A DNA stretch of 52,344 bases from Aquimarina sp. RZ0 (GTDB taxonomy: Bacteria; Bacteroidota; Bacteroidia; Flavobacteriales; Flavobacteriaceae): NCBI RefSeq assembly GCF_008370685.1, contig NZ_VTZU01000048.1:1-52344 (forward strand). Direction: 5' to 3'. Shown here piece by piece: positions 26,624 through 35,079 of this stretch (within the stretch, counting starts at the first letter, position 1; the number at the start of each line of letters is the position of its first letter). The position numbers were made by a program, and so were the translations under genes. The notes beneath the pieces were generated by a model that saw only the letters and a program-made list of their open reading frames with translations, was not told the origin of the DNA and did not search any database.

Positions 26624-27096
26624 ATTTATGTTTATATATTTAAAAAATATTCAAAAGAAAATATGTTTTTTAGAGAATCAAATATTTAATTTAATCTCAA
26701 GATTGTTATGTCGAATACATTATAAAAAAATTACACTAACTTGTATTAAAAAACTTACAAACCACAAAAGTATCATAATTATCTTAAAAAACTCCATTCA
26801 AATCATTTATATCTTATTAATAATCAACAATTAAAACATATATCTCGTCACTAAAAAAATATCACAATCTATTAACAGAATAATACAAAACAGTATATTT
26901 CAGCAGCATAAAACAAAAAATAACTCTTTAAAAAATCAATACATAGTTTAAAACAGATCGATATAAGCACCAAATCATAAGACAAAAAAAAAAAAAAAAC
27001 ACCTCAAAGCTATACAAATGAGGTGTTATTGAAAATAATATATTTAGTTTTATGAAAATTACATGCTGTACAGATTTATTTTAAAATAAAATTAGT
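26624..27096. other. AT-rich gene-free stretch
   Basis: No convincing gene is seen between the hairpin upstream of GH86 and the 160-bp element at 27097. The short open frames here are low-complexity AT-rich translations. The only structure is the minus-strand terminator at 26981-27027. Confidence 0.5.
26981..27027 (-). terminator. Rho-independent terminator reading on the minus strand
   Basis: A 9-bp stem (AACACCTCA at 26998-27006 and TGAGGTGTT at 27019-27027) is followed, on the minus strand, by a run of about 16 T. It would stop transcription coming from carB, about 330 bp upstream, before it reaches the GH86 region. Confidence 0.75.
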
Positions 27097-27256
27097 GAAT
27101 TTATCTTGAGCAGTGGTTTTCAATCGAAAAATTTGGCTTTTGTACTATAATGAAATAGGTTTTTTTAGCATAGTCATAGCTACGGTTAAAAAAAACAACA
27201 AAATTAGTGTGCAAAATGTAAATTTTGTAGGTCAAACCACTACCCAAGATGAGTTC
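27097..27256. mobile_element. Diverged 160-bp palindromic element (second family)
   Basis: Ends GAATTTATCTTG and CAAGATGAGTTC form imperfect inverted repeats, continuing inward as AGTGGTTT and AAACCACT. The length is exactly 160 bp, as in the main family. The centre (AGCATAG, then CATAGCTACGGTT) matches 20 of 22 positions of that family's centre. AGT flanks it on both sides (27094-27096 and 27257-27259). There is no coding capacity. The shared length and centre suggest common ancestry or a shared transposase, while the ends differ. Confidence 0.65.
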
Positions 27257-27354
27257 AGTATCAAAAAGATTAAAAAACCTGTAAATCAAAATCTTTGTCA
27301 GGAATAAAAGAATATCTCAGGCTATGTTATGTGATCTTATAAAAGCTATTGAAA

Positions 27355-30207
27355 TTATTTACTTAAATACATTCTTCTTCTTGAATATAAATCATAAAAT
27401 TGATCATCTTTAAGGTCATCGATAAACAAAATACTCTCTCCCGTACTTTTCATCTCTGGTCCCAGCTTTTTATTTACATTCGGAAATTTATTAAAAGAAA
27501 ACACAGGTTGCTTAATAGCAAATCCATCTAAATGTGGTTTAAAATCAAAATCAGTTACCTTTTTCTCTCCTAACATTACTTTAGTTGCATAGTTCACATA
27601 CGACTCACCGTATGCTTTTGCTATAAAAGGAACTGTTCTGGATGCTCTGGGATTCGCTTCAATTATATATACAATATCATCTTTTATAGCGAATTGAATA
27701 TTAATTAATCCTACAGTATTAAGAGCCAATGCTATTTTATGAGTGTGGTCTTTTATTTGCTGCATTACGAACTCACCAAGATTAAACGGTGGTAATGTAG
27801 CGTTAGAATCTCCAGAATGTATTCCACAAGGCTCTATATGCTCCATAATACCTATAATATACACATTTTCGCCATCACAAATCGCATCTGCTTCTGCCTC
27901 AATGGCGCCATCCAGATAATGATCCAGTAACAACTTATTGTTTGGTATTTTACGCAATAAGTCTACTACATGTTCCTCTAATTCTTGTCTGTTTATAACA
28001 ATTTTCATTCCTTGCCCTCCTAATACATAAGAAGGTCTTACTAATATCGGAAAATCCAATCGATCCGCTACTTCCAAAGCTTCATCGGCAGTTTCTGCTA
28101 TATCAAACTCAGGATACGGAATATTGTTCTCTTTTAATAATGTTGAAAAACTTCCTCTATCTTCGGCTAAATCTAATGATTGAAAAGTAGTCCCAATAAT
28201 TTTAACTCCGTAACGATCTAATTTCTCTGCTAATTTTAGAGCCGTCTGCCCTCCTAATTGAACAATCACACCTTCCGGTTTTTCGTGACGGATGATATCA
28301 TATATATGTTCCCAGAAAACTGGCTCGAAATATAGTTTATCAGCTGTGTCAAAATCAGTAGAAACTGTTTCAGGATTACAGTTAATCATAATGGTTTCGT
28401 ATCCACATTCTGCAGAAGCCAATACTCCATGAACGCAACAGTAATCAAATTCGATCCCCTGACCTATTCTATTAGGACCAGATCCTAATACTACAATTTT
28501 TTTCTTATCAGTAACTACGCTTTCATTCGCAACATATGTTTTACCTTCAGGAGTTTCTACAGCTGCTTCAAAAGTTGAATAAAAATAGGGGGTTTTAGCT
28601 TTAAATTCTGCTGCACAGGTATCTACCAATTTATACACCCTGTTAATTCCAAGTTCTTCTCTTTTGGCATATACTTCACTTTCATAACATCCCAACATAT
28701 GAGCAATTTGTCTGTCTGCAAATCCTTTTTGTTTTGCCTCAAGAATAAGCTCTTTGGTCAATGATTGAATTGTATAGGTAGTAATCTCTTTTTCTAAAAA
28801 ATATAATTCTTCATATTGTTTCAGGAACCACATATCAATTTTTGTGATCTCATAAATCCTACTTAAAGGAATCCCCATTTGTATGGCATCATAGATTACA
28901 AATACTCTATCCCAACTGGCATAAGTAAGTTTTTCTATTATTTGATCATAATCTTTATATCCTTTGCCATCAGCTCCCAAACCATTGCGTTTTATCTCCA
29001 GAGATTGCGTAGCTTTATGCAATGCCTCCTGAAAAGAACGACCAATCCCCATCACTTCTCCTACAGATTTCATTTGTAGCCCCAATCTTCGATCAGATCC
29101 TTCAAACTTATCAAAGTTCCAACGTGGTATTTTTACAATAACATAGTCTAATGTAGGTTCGAATAAAGCAGAGGTAGACTTTGTAATTTGGTTATCTAAT
29201 TCATCTAGTGTATATCCTATTGCTAATTTTGCAGCAATTTTTGCTATTGGATATCCTGTTGCTTTAGAGGCTAATGCAGAAGAACGAGATACACGTGGAT
29301 TAATTTCTATGGCTATAATCTCTTCATTCTCATCAGGGCTTACTGCAAATTGCACATTACATCCACCGGCAAAATCACCAATACTACGCATCATATGAAT
29401 AGCCATATCACGCATACGTTGATATGTTTTATCACTAAGTGTCATTGCCGGAGCAACGGTTATAGAATCCCCTGTATGGATACCCATAGGATCCATATTT
29501 TCGATGGCACAAATAATAACTACATTATCATTGGCATCTCTCAGTAATTCTAATTCATATTCCTTCCATCCTATCAATGCCTTGTCAATCATAACTTCAT
29601 GAATTGGCGACACTTCTAATCCACGAGTCAGTAATTCATCAAAATCTTCTTCTTTATACACAAAAGATGCTCCAGCCCCTCCTAACGTATAAGATGCTCT
29701 AATTACTAGTGGAAAACCAAACTCCTGAGCAATCTCCTTTCCTTTGAGATATGATCCTGCAGTAGCTTGTGGTGCCATTCCAATGCCAATCTTAAGCATT
29801 AACTCTCTGAACTGTTCCCGGTCTTCTGTAATATTAATAGCATCTATATCAACGCCAATAATTTCTACATCAAAATCTTTCCATATTCCTTTTTCATCCG
29901 CTTCTATACACAAATTCAGCGCTGTTTGTCCTCCCATAGTCGGTAACACAGCATCGATCTGAGGGTGATCTTTCAGAATCTGTATAATTGATCTGGTATT
30001 TAAAGGTTTTAAATACACATGATCCGCCATAGACGGATCTGTCATTATGGTAGCAGGATTAGAATTAATTAATATTGTTTCTATTCCATCTTCGCGAAGT
30101 GAACGTAACGCTTGCGATCCGGAGTAATCAAACTCACATGCTTGTCCTATTACAATTGGACCTGATCCTATGATCAATATACTTTTGAGTTTTTCGTTTT
30201 TAGGCAT
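27355..30207 (-). CDS. carB: Carbamoyl-phosphate synthase large subunit
   Basis: The 950-residue enzyme makes carbamoyl phosphate for pyrimidine and arginine synthesis together with the CarA glutaminase. Both ATP-grasp halves are present: the first begins SILIIGSGPIVIGQACEFDYSG, the second KIVVLGSGPNRIGQGIEFDYCC. Metal and ATP motifs VIRASYTLGGAG, IEINPRVSRSSALASKATGYPIA and IIEANPRASRTVPF are intact. The protein ends soon after the second ATP-grasp (YSRRRMYLSK) and lacks the roughly 120-residue MGS-like allosteric domain of the E. coli enzyme (about 1070 residues), which I believe is normal for flavobacteria. rpmH lies upstream on the same strand, separated by a terminator; carA is not in this window. 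Confidence 0.95.
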   Translation of the reverse strand: MPKNEKLKSILIIGSGPIVIGQACEFDYSGSQALRSLREDGIETILINSNPATIMTDPSMADHVYLKPLNTRSIIQILKDHPQIDAVLPTMGGQTALNLCIEADEKGIWKDFDVEIIGVDIDAINITEDREQFRELMLKIGIGMAPQATAGSYLKGKEIAQEFGFPLVIRASYTLGGAGASFVYKEEDFDELLTRGLEVSPIHEVMIDKALIGWKEYELELLRDANDNVVIICAIENMDPMGIHTGDSITVAPAMTLSDKTYQRMRDMAIHMMRSIGDFAGGCNVQFAVSPDENEEIIAIEINPRVSRSSALASKATGYPIAKIAAKLAIGYTLDELDNQITKSTSALFEPTLDYVIVKIPRWNFDKFEGSDRRLGLQMKSVGEVMGIGRSFQEALHKATQSLEIKRNGLGADGKGYKDYDQIIEKLTYASWDRVFVIYDAIQMGIPLSRIYEITKIDMWFLKQYEELYFLEKEITTYTIQSLTKELILEAKQKGFADRQIAHMLGCYESEVYAKREELGINRVYKLVDTCAAEFKAKTPYFYSTFEAAVETPEGKTYVANESVVTDKKKIVVLGSGPNRIGQGIEFDYCCVHGVLASAECGYETIMINCNPETVSTDFDTADKLYFEPVFWEHIYDIIRHEKPEGVIVQLGGQTALKLAEKLDRYGVKIIGTTFQSLDLAEDRGSFSTLLKENNIPYPEFDIAETADEALEVADRLDFPILVRPSYVLGGQGMKIVINRQELEEHVVDLLRKIPNNKLLLDHYLDGAIEAEADAICDGENVYIIGIMEHIEPCGIHSGDSNATLPPFNLGEFVMQQIKDHTHKIALALNTVGLINIQFAIKDDIVYIIEANPRASRTVPFIAKAYGESYVNYATKVMLGEKKVTDFDFKPHLDGFAIKQPVFSFNKFPNVNKKLGPEMKSTGESILFIDDLKDDQFYDLYSRRRMYLSK

Positions 30208-30251
30208 TTGATAACGGTATTGAAATTTTAAAATATTTTTAGGATCGGATA

Positions 30252-30284
30252 TAAAAAAAGGCGTTACTCTAAAAAAGTAACACC
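30252..30284 (-). terminator. Terminator downstream of rpmH
   Basis: On the minus strand GGTGTTACT pairs with AGTAACGCC (30276-30284 and 30260-30268, one mismatch) and is followed by seven T residues. It separates rpmH from carB. Confidence 0.8.
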
Positions 30285-30312
30285 TTATATATCATTCATT
30301 ACACTACAATCA

Positions 30313-30471
30313 TTAGTGCTTATGTCTTAGTTCTGAAGAAACAGATAGCTTTTTTCTACCTTTAGCTCTTCTGCGAGCTAATACCTTTCTACCATTAGCA
30401 GAAGCCATACGCTCTCTAAAACCGTGTTTGTTTTTTCTCTTTCTCTTCGATGGTTGAAACGTTCTTTTCAT
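30313..30471 (-). CDS. rpmH: 50S ribosomal protein L34
   Basis: The 52-residue basic protein begins MKRTFQPSKRKRKNKHGFRE and continues with MASANGRKVLARRRAKGRK, the unmistakable L34 sequence. It is a small component of the large ribosomal subunit. The short C-terminal tail (LSVSSELRHKH) is slightly longer than in E. coli (46 residues), as common in Bacteroidota. It has its own promoter (TTG, 19 bp, TATATTTG) and terminator, so it is a single-gene transcription unit here; it is not linked to dnaA or rnpA. Confidence 0.96.
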   Translation of the reverse strand: MKRTFQPSKRKRKNKHGFRERMASANGRKVLARRRAKGRKKLSVSSELRHKH

Positions 30472-30544
30472 TGCTATCTATATTTCTTTATCTTCTTGAA
30501 ACCTATATTTTAATACTGATGGGCCTTCATCCCAAAACTGCGGG

Positions 30545-30574
30545 CAAATATACGAAGAGTTTTTACTTTCACAA
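30545..30574 (-). promoter_or_regulatory. Promoter of rpmH
   Basis: On the minus strand a TTG (30572-30574) stands 19 bp upstream of TATATTTG (30545-30552). This is a full match to the Bacteroidota -33/-7 consensus TTG...TAnnTTTG, about 74 bp before the rpmH start. Confidence 0.7.
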
Positions 30575-30608
30575 ACCTAATTATCAAAATATTTTTAATT
30601 GTTTTTAT

Positions 30609-30616
30609 TACCTTTG
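30609..30616 (+). promoter_or_regulatory. Possible -7 box of the TPR-like gene
   Basis: TACCTTTG matches TAnnTTTG and lies 25 bp upstream of the ATG at 30642. No -33 TTG is seen at the usual spacing. Confidence 0.4.
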
Positions 30617-30641
30617 CCGCGATAAAAAAATAATACATTTC

Positions 30642-31157
30642 ATGTACAATAAAAATATTAAATTAGTAATTGCGGCATTAATCATTGGAATAGCCATTTG
30701 GCAAATGATAGAAGGATATATTGGTAATGGCATCATGCTTATTTTACTAGCTCTATTTTTTATATTTTTATATTTTAAAAACGAATTCATTCTTATTTCA
30801 TTTTTAAGATTGCGTAAACAAGATTTTCCCGGAGCCAAAAAATGGTTGGATAAAATTAAGAATCCGGAAACTGCTCTGACTACAAAGCAACACGGATATT
30901 ATAATTATCTTTTGGGTATCATGTTATCGCAGACTAATATTACACAAGCAGAAAAATATTTAAAAAAAGCGATTAAACTTGGGTTGTCAATGAATCAAGA
31001 TCTAGCCGTTGCAAAGCTTAATCTAGCAGGTATAGCCATGACTAAAAGAAGGAAGAGAGAGGCACAACTATTGCTTACTGAGGCAAAAAAACTAGATAAA
31101 CATGGGATGCTGAAAGACCAAATCTCCATGATGAAGCAACAAATGAAAAAGATTTAG
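30642..31157 (+). CDS. Membrane-anchored TPR-like protein
   Basis: I start at the ATG at 30642 (171 residues), directly before two adjacent membrane helices (LVIAALIIGIAIWQMI and GIMLILLALFFIFLYF). The open frame extends upstream to 30450 through the promoter and over rpmH, which is not credible. The soluble part contains helical pairs typical of tetratricopeptide repeats (YYNYLLGIMLSQTNITQAEKYLKKAIKLG, then AVAKLNLAGIAMTKRRKREAQLLLTEA, each given here in part). It probably scaffolds a membrane complex; its partner is unknown. It is divergent from rpmH. Confidence 0.65.
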   Translation: MYNKNIKLVIAALIIGIAIWQMIEGYIGNGIMLILLALFFIFLYFKNEFILISFLRLRKQDFPGAKKWLDKIKNPETALTTKQHGYYNYLLGIMLSQTNITQAEKYLKKAIKLGLSMNQDLAVAKLNLAGIAMTKRRKREAQLLLTEAKKLDKHGMLKDQISMMKQQMKKI

Positions 31158-31306
31158 GCACACTAATTGCTACTAAAATTGCGTTATCAATTAGTTTTAG
31201 AAAACAAAAAGAAAGTAAGGTCTACTGCAAAATGTAAGGTTTTAATGAACCGAAGCTGTAATTTCTAAAGACTTTATAGTACATTAGCTACCATAATTAA
31301 GTTGTA

Positions 31307-32107
31307 ATGAAGAAAATTTTAATTCTAGGAATACTCTTTTTATATTTTGGAAATACTTTTGGGCAACCCGAAAGAAAAATTCCTTTTTCTGTGGGTATTG
31401 CCGCTCATATTAAGAAGTATAATCAAAAAAGTAATCAAGCATATAAAGATCAGGATCTGGAATATGCTCAGTTTTTATTTGATTCTTTGGTTGATAACCA
31501 CCTCAAAGGAACATACATGGATAATTTTAGTATGAGTCCCACCAAAGGAGATCCTATTGATTTTTCTACATTTGAAAAACCGATATTTCTTATTACCTAT
31601 GCTACCTGGTGTGTCCCTGGTGTTGGAGAGATTCCTGCTTTAAATGATTTAATAGACAAGTTCCACGATCAGATTGATTTTGTTGTATTGTTCTGGGATA
31701 CTAGAGAAAGTCTTAAAGAAAAAGAGAACGAATATAGCCAAAATGCACATTTGCTCTATGTCAATGAAAAAACCAATCAGAATTCATACATCATCAATAA
31801 TCTCAAGCATTCATTAGGCTTTCCTATGATGTATTTTTTGGATGCTGATAAAAAACTTTTAGACATCCGAAAAATTGTTACGCATCATTCTAGTGAAACG
31901 CTTAGTAACTCCTATTCTATTCATTACAACTCACTTTCTAAAGGTGTTTCTCTTTTGATAACAGATTTAGATCTGAATCAATCAGAGACTAATAAAGAAA
32001 ATGAGCTTAATGAGGAAGATAAAAGAACGAGAGAAGAACGCGATATTGATGAAGAATATGAGCGATATAGAAGAGAAAAAGACTCGATAGACAATCAAAA
32101 AAGGTAA
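31307..32107 (+). CDS. TlpA-like thioredoxin-fold protein lacking the second active-site cysteine
   Basis: The 266-residue product has a signal peptide (MKKILILGILFLYFGNTFGQ), then about 65 helical residues, then a thioredoxin fold: PIFLITYATWCVPGVGEIPALND with Cys102 and the cis-Pro strand LGFPMMYFLDADKKLL. Normal TlpA-type proteins have WCxPC; here the second Cys is Gly105. It therefore cannot perform a standard dithiol exchange but could act as a monothiol or structural relative. The tail (residues 220-266) is very highly charged (EEDKRTREERDIDEEYERY) and probably coiled. It stands alone; no cytochrome maturation genes are near. Confidence 0.7.
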   Translation: MKKILILGILFLYFGNTFGQPERKIPFSVGIAAHIKKYNQKSNQAYKDQDLEYAQFLFDSLVDNHLKGTYMDNFSMSPTKGDPIDFSTFEKPIFLITYATWCVPGVGEIPALNDLIDKFHDQIDFVVLFWDTRESLKEKENEYSQNAHLLYVNEKTNQNSYIINNLKHSLGFPMMYFLDADKKLLDIRKIVTHHSSETLSNSYSIHYNSLSKGVSLLITDLDLNQSETNKENELNEEDKRTREERDIDEEYERYRREKDSIDNQKR

Positions 32108-32752
32108 ATCCAGTTAAATTGATAGTGTACTACACCCCTAAATTATGGTAAAACATCGGGATTCTTAAATTTTTACAAACACCTAAGAACAGTGCGTCTA
32201 TCCAGTTCAGATAACGATAGAGAATAACTCATTTTTCAAAAATCATTTTAATGTTACTATTAAAAAAAACTCCTCCAAATATTTTTTAAAGCAGTATTTG
32301 ATTTATAGAAATTGTGAGTTTACTTCCAAGATTATCTTCTTAAAATATAAGAATAGCATACCTATCCAATTCAGATAATGTAATTACTATGATTACAGCA
32401 AATTTTCAGTTTACATATCCTTCCTTATTATATTAAAAGCAGCCAAAAATAGTGTTACGGGAACAGAGAATACAGCAAGGCTCGTACATTTAGCCTGTGC
32501 TAAGTAAAACCTGACAACACCATAAGATAAAACAGTATCATAACAACACTCCCTCCTATTCCCTTTATTCCATTCAAAATGCCGTCGGTAAACCAATAAC
32601 CACCTGCAAAACAATTGTGATTGTATCGATATTACGTTTTCAAAAAACAGATGTATCTATATGCTACACTGGATAGATTAATAGTCTTTATTGTGCACTA
32701 TTTGTATTTGTAAAAACTTCTGGATCTAATCGTGTATTTTGATGTACAACTA
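32108..32752. other. Gene-free stretch with a 32-bp imperfect direct repeat
   Basis: No intact gene is seen. Two 32-bp copies (32185-32216 and 32349-32380, 164 bp apart) share CTATCCA-TTCAGATAA. They differ at eight positions, all of them transitions. On the minus strand, bases around 32610-32500 read like a membrane segment (GYWFTDGILNGIKGIGG, then VVMILFYLMVLSG) before a stop, perhaps a scrap of a degraded gene. Confidence 0.45.
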
Positions 32753-33700
32753 TTATTGACCAACATTCGTTTTATAATAACCGTCTTTTGGGATTTTTAT
32801 CAAATATTCTTTTCCAGAAGCGTTATTAAGATGTGCCTCTCTCAGCCAGGGATTATGGAGCTTCAAAATCTTATAGTTAATACCGTATTTTGCAGCAAAT
32901 TCATTAAAGTCTACAATAGGTTCATCTACAAAAACAGTAAAGGTAGGAATATATTCGTACAAATCTTCATCTTTAAAATTAAACCCGTATTTCTTAGGAT
33001 TACTCAGAATCTCCTTAACAGCTGCAATTCTAAAAACGTATCTTCCTGTTTCTTGTCCTAATAATAAATCATAATATGATTTTGCATTTTGACGCTGTAA
33101 TTGTTTATTAATACCGCCGCTTCCTGCATTATATGCAGCAGCAGCTAGTGTCCAGTTTCCAAAACGTTTTTTTGCTTTCTTTAAATATTTACAGGCAGCC
33201 TCTGTAGCTTTTTCTATATGATAGCGCTCATCCACATTTTGGTTAACCTCTAGCCCATATTCTCTACCAGTATTCTTTAATATCTGCCAAAATCCAGTAG
33301 CCCTCGCCGGAGAAACAGCCTGAGTTAAGCTACTCTCAATCACAGCTAGATATTTAAAATCATCAGGAACCCCATGTTCCTTTAATATAGGCTCAATAAT
33401 AGGAAAATATTTGTTTGCACGTTTAAACAACAACAATCCATTGGATTGCCAATATGTATTCACCAAAAGCTCCCTATCCATTCGCTCTCTAATATCGGGG
33501 TTTTCTACAGGCACCAATTCTCCTGCAAAATTAAGATTATCCGGCATAGGCACCGCATATACATTATAATCATTAATTAATTTTTCTTCTAAAAGTTCTT
33601 GAACAATAGGTTTTTGAGGTTCTTTCTGTGTAGCATTAATCAATATTCCAAAAGTAAATAATACTCCTAAAAAAACTAAAATTTTTTTTATCATTTTCAT
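32753..33700 (-). CDS. Lytic transglycosylase (MltD-like, SLT domain)
   Basis: The 315-residue protein has an N-terminal membrane or signal segment (KKILVFLGVLFTFGILINA), then the SLT catalytic domain with the catalytic Glu122 in YLAVIESSL, followed by SPARATGFWQILKNTGREYGL and AAAAYNAGSGGINK. These motifs place it with family 1 transglycosylases that cleave peptidoglycan, leaving 1,6-anhydroMurNAc ends. The C-terminus (residues 270-315, YGINYKILKLHNPWLREAHL, YLIKIPKDGYY) looks like one LysM-type glycan-binding repeat. It acts in the periplasm. The hydrolase gene at 33776 lies 75 bp upstream on the same strand. Confidence 0.85.
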   Translation of the reverse strand: MKMIKKILVFLGVLFTFGILINATQKEPQKPIVQELLEEKLINDYNVYAVPMPDNLNFAGELVPVENPDIRERMDRELLVNTYWQSNGLLLFKRANKYFPIIEPILKEHGVPDDFKYLAVIESSLTQAVSPARATGFWQILKNTGREYGLEVNQNVDERYHIEKATEAACKYLKKAKKRFGNWTLAAAAYNAGSGGINKQLQRQNAKSYYDLLLGQETGRYVFRIAAVKEILSNPKKYGFNFKDEDLYEYIPTFTVFVDEPIVDFNEFAAKYGINYKILKLHNPWLREAHLNNASGKEYLIKIPKDGYYKTNVGQ

Positions 33701-33775
33701 CGTTAAGTAGATTTTATTTCGGGGGATAAATTTCTATGTTTCCAAAATAACGTAAAATAATGGATTTATCAACAA

Positions 33776-34435
33776 TTAATTACTAATAATTTTTGGCAAA
33801 TTCTCATTAAACCACCTAGCTCGATTAATTATCATGACATGAGTTCCCTTTTCTATGGTAATGCAATCTTTTATATGAGTAATTGGAAAAACAATATCCT
33901 TATCGCCATGAATATGAACAATACTTGGTATTGGTTCTTCTTGATCCCAACAAACAATTTTCTCTATTGCCCAATCAAGATACACCTTATCATTGATGGA
34001 TAAATATTTTTGATACATGGCAGCTCTCTTTTTTGCAAAATCTCCAAAAGCAAGTTTTTCCCAATTATCTATCTTAGAAACGATTGATGTAGGCATAAGT
34101 TTGTATGCTTTGGTTTTTCTTGCCAGCTTCATTCTATTCGGCAATTCATGTTTGCTTTTTACACTAGAAATGATAACTAATTTTTTTATTTTCAAATACT
34201 TACTCATTTCCTGAACCATAATGCCTCCAAAAGAGACACCTATTAATACAATGTTCTCATGAGTTATTTCTGCGCACATCCTTTTAGCATAAGTATCCAT
34301 AGGTTCTCCTTTCTCAGGAATCTTCCATGGGATCATATGTGTCTGATATCTATCCTTTGAAAGGTCTATATGCTCAAAAATAGAAACATCTGCGGCCATT
34401 CCAGGAACAAAATAGATGTGGGTAACTTCCTCCAT
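33776..34435 (-). CDS. Alpha/beta hydrolase family protein
   Basis: I start at the ATG at 34435 (219 residues), where the fold begins (THIYFVPGMAADVSIF). The frame is open to 34498, but that part overlaps a likely promoter of the opposite strand. The nucleophile elbow is GVSFG with Ser68. The late Asp is in VHIHGDKDIVFP and the His in EKGTHVMIINRARWF. All three triad members are thus present. There is no signal peptide, so it is cytoplasmic. The substrate cannot be inferred; the small cap and the short length match a group common in flavobacteria. Confidence 0.72.
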   Translation of the reverse strand: MEEVTHIYFVPGMAADVSIFEHIDLSKDRYQTHMIPWKIPEKGEPMDTYAKRMCAEITHENIVLIGVSFGGIMVQEMSKYLKIKKLVIISSVKSKHELPNRMKLARKTKAYKLMPTSIVSKIDNWEKLAFGDFAKKRAAMYQKYLSINDKVYLDWAIEKIVCWDQEEPIPSIVHIHGDKDIVFPITHIKDCITIEKGTHVMIINRARWFNENLPKIISN

Positions 34436-34482
34436 ATTAGGTATTTTAACAATGGTTTTTATTTTTAAACCTGTAATTTTCT

Positions 34483-34490
34483 TATCTTTG
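34483..34490 (+). promoter_or_regulatory. Possible -7 box upstream of the small acetyltransferase gene
   Basis: TATCTTTG matches TAnnTTTG and points at the gene at 34718, leaving a leader of about 220 bases. No -33 TTG is found at 19 bp. Confidence 0.35.
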
Positions 34491-34717
34491 CACATCAAAA
34501 TTATAGTAATACTTTTTCAGAAAAAAGTAAACACCATATTAAATTATTGTAAAAGGGTTTTTTTTAACTAACAAATACTAGTTAGGATAAAAAACAATAA
34601 TTAAAAATTGAAATTTTCTACAAGCTGTGATTTCATAGTAAATAGTTTAATTTCTGAAATGGATTATGATTAATGATGCCCCTTTTAATTTTTATTAAAT
34701 ATTAAATTAAAAAAAAT

Positions 34718-35029
34718 ATGGAGAACATGAGCGATGTGGAATTAGAAATCGTGGACAACGAATTTTTAAGACAATTCGAAACCACTATTGAAGGTCAAAA
34801 AGCAAAGATTGAATATGCTCAACAAGAAAGAAAAATTTTCCTTACCAAACTCATTATGAGTGAAGAACAAATCGAAAAGGGATATTCTGAAGATTTTATT
34901 GTAGCTGTTTTTAATATTATAGAAGAACGTAATATACGACTTGTTCCTACAAGCCCTATTATTGCTAAATTTATGAGAAAAAACAGAAGAAAATATAAAG
35001 ATTTACTTCCTGTGGGCATAAACATTTAG
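34718..35029 (+). CDS. Small GNAT-like N-acetyltransferase (YjdJ/GCN5-related type)
   Basis: The product is 103 residues, or 100 if the second ATG (34727, MSDVELEIV) is used. The sequence FETTIEGQKAKIEYAQQERKIFLTKLIMSEEQIEKGYSEDFIVAVFNIIEERN (given in part: EGQKAKIEYAQ, FLTKLIMS) follows the compact one-domain acetyltransferase family PF14542-like layout. The acetyl-CoA loop is weakly conserved here (EKGYSEDFI), so activity is uncertain. The end VPTSPIIAKFMRKNRRKY fits the final strand-helix. It converges with mtaB across a shared bidirectional terminator. Confidence 0.7.
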   Translation: MENMSDVELEIVDNEFLRQFETTIEGQKAKIEYAQQERKIFLTKLIMSEEQIEKGYSEDFIVAVFNIIEERNIRLVPTSPIIAKFMRKNRRKYKDLLPVGINI

Positions 35030-35050
35030 AAAAGAAGATATCGTAAAACT

Positions 35051-35079
35051 AAAAAACCTACTGAATAGTAGGTTTTTTT
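35051..35079. terminator. Bidirectional terminator between the small acetyltransferase gene and mtaB
   Basis: CCTACT (35057-35062) pairs with AGTAGG (35067-35072), with an A-run on the left and a T-run on the right, so it can end transcription from both sides. Confidence 0.85.

Noticed and set aside
26628..26834. A 68-codon plus-strand frame in AT-rich DNA
   Set aside because: Low-complexity Ile/Lys/Asn composition typical of translated AT-rich spacer.
30450..30641. N-terminal extension of the TPR-like protein to 30450
   Set aside because: It would overlap the rpmH coding start and promoter; the ATG at 30642 stands directly before the membrane helices.
32411..32614. A 67-codon minus-strand frame
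   Set aside because: The translated frame itself is not protein-like. A neighbouring frame looks like a membrane segment but has a stop and no start, so only a possible scrap is noted.
34436..34498. N-terminal extension of the alpha/beta hydrolase to 34498
   Set aside because: It covers a TATCTTTG box for the opposite strand and precedes the start of the fold; the ATG at 34435 fits better.
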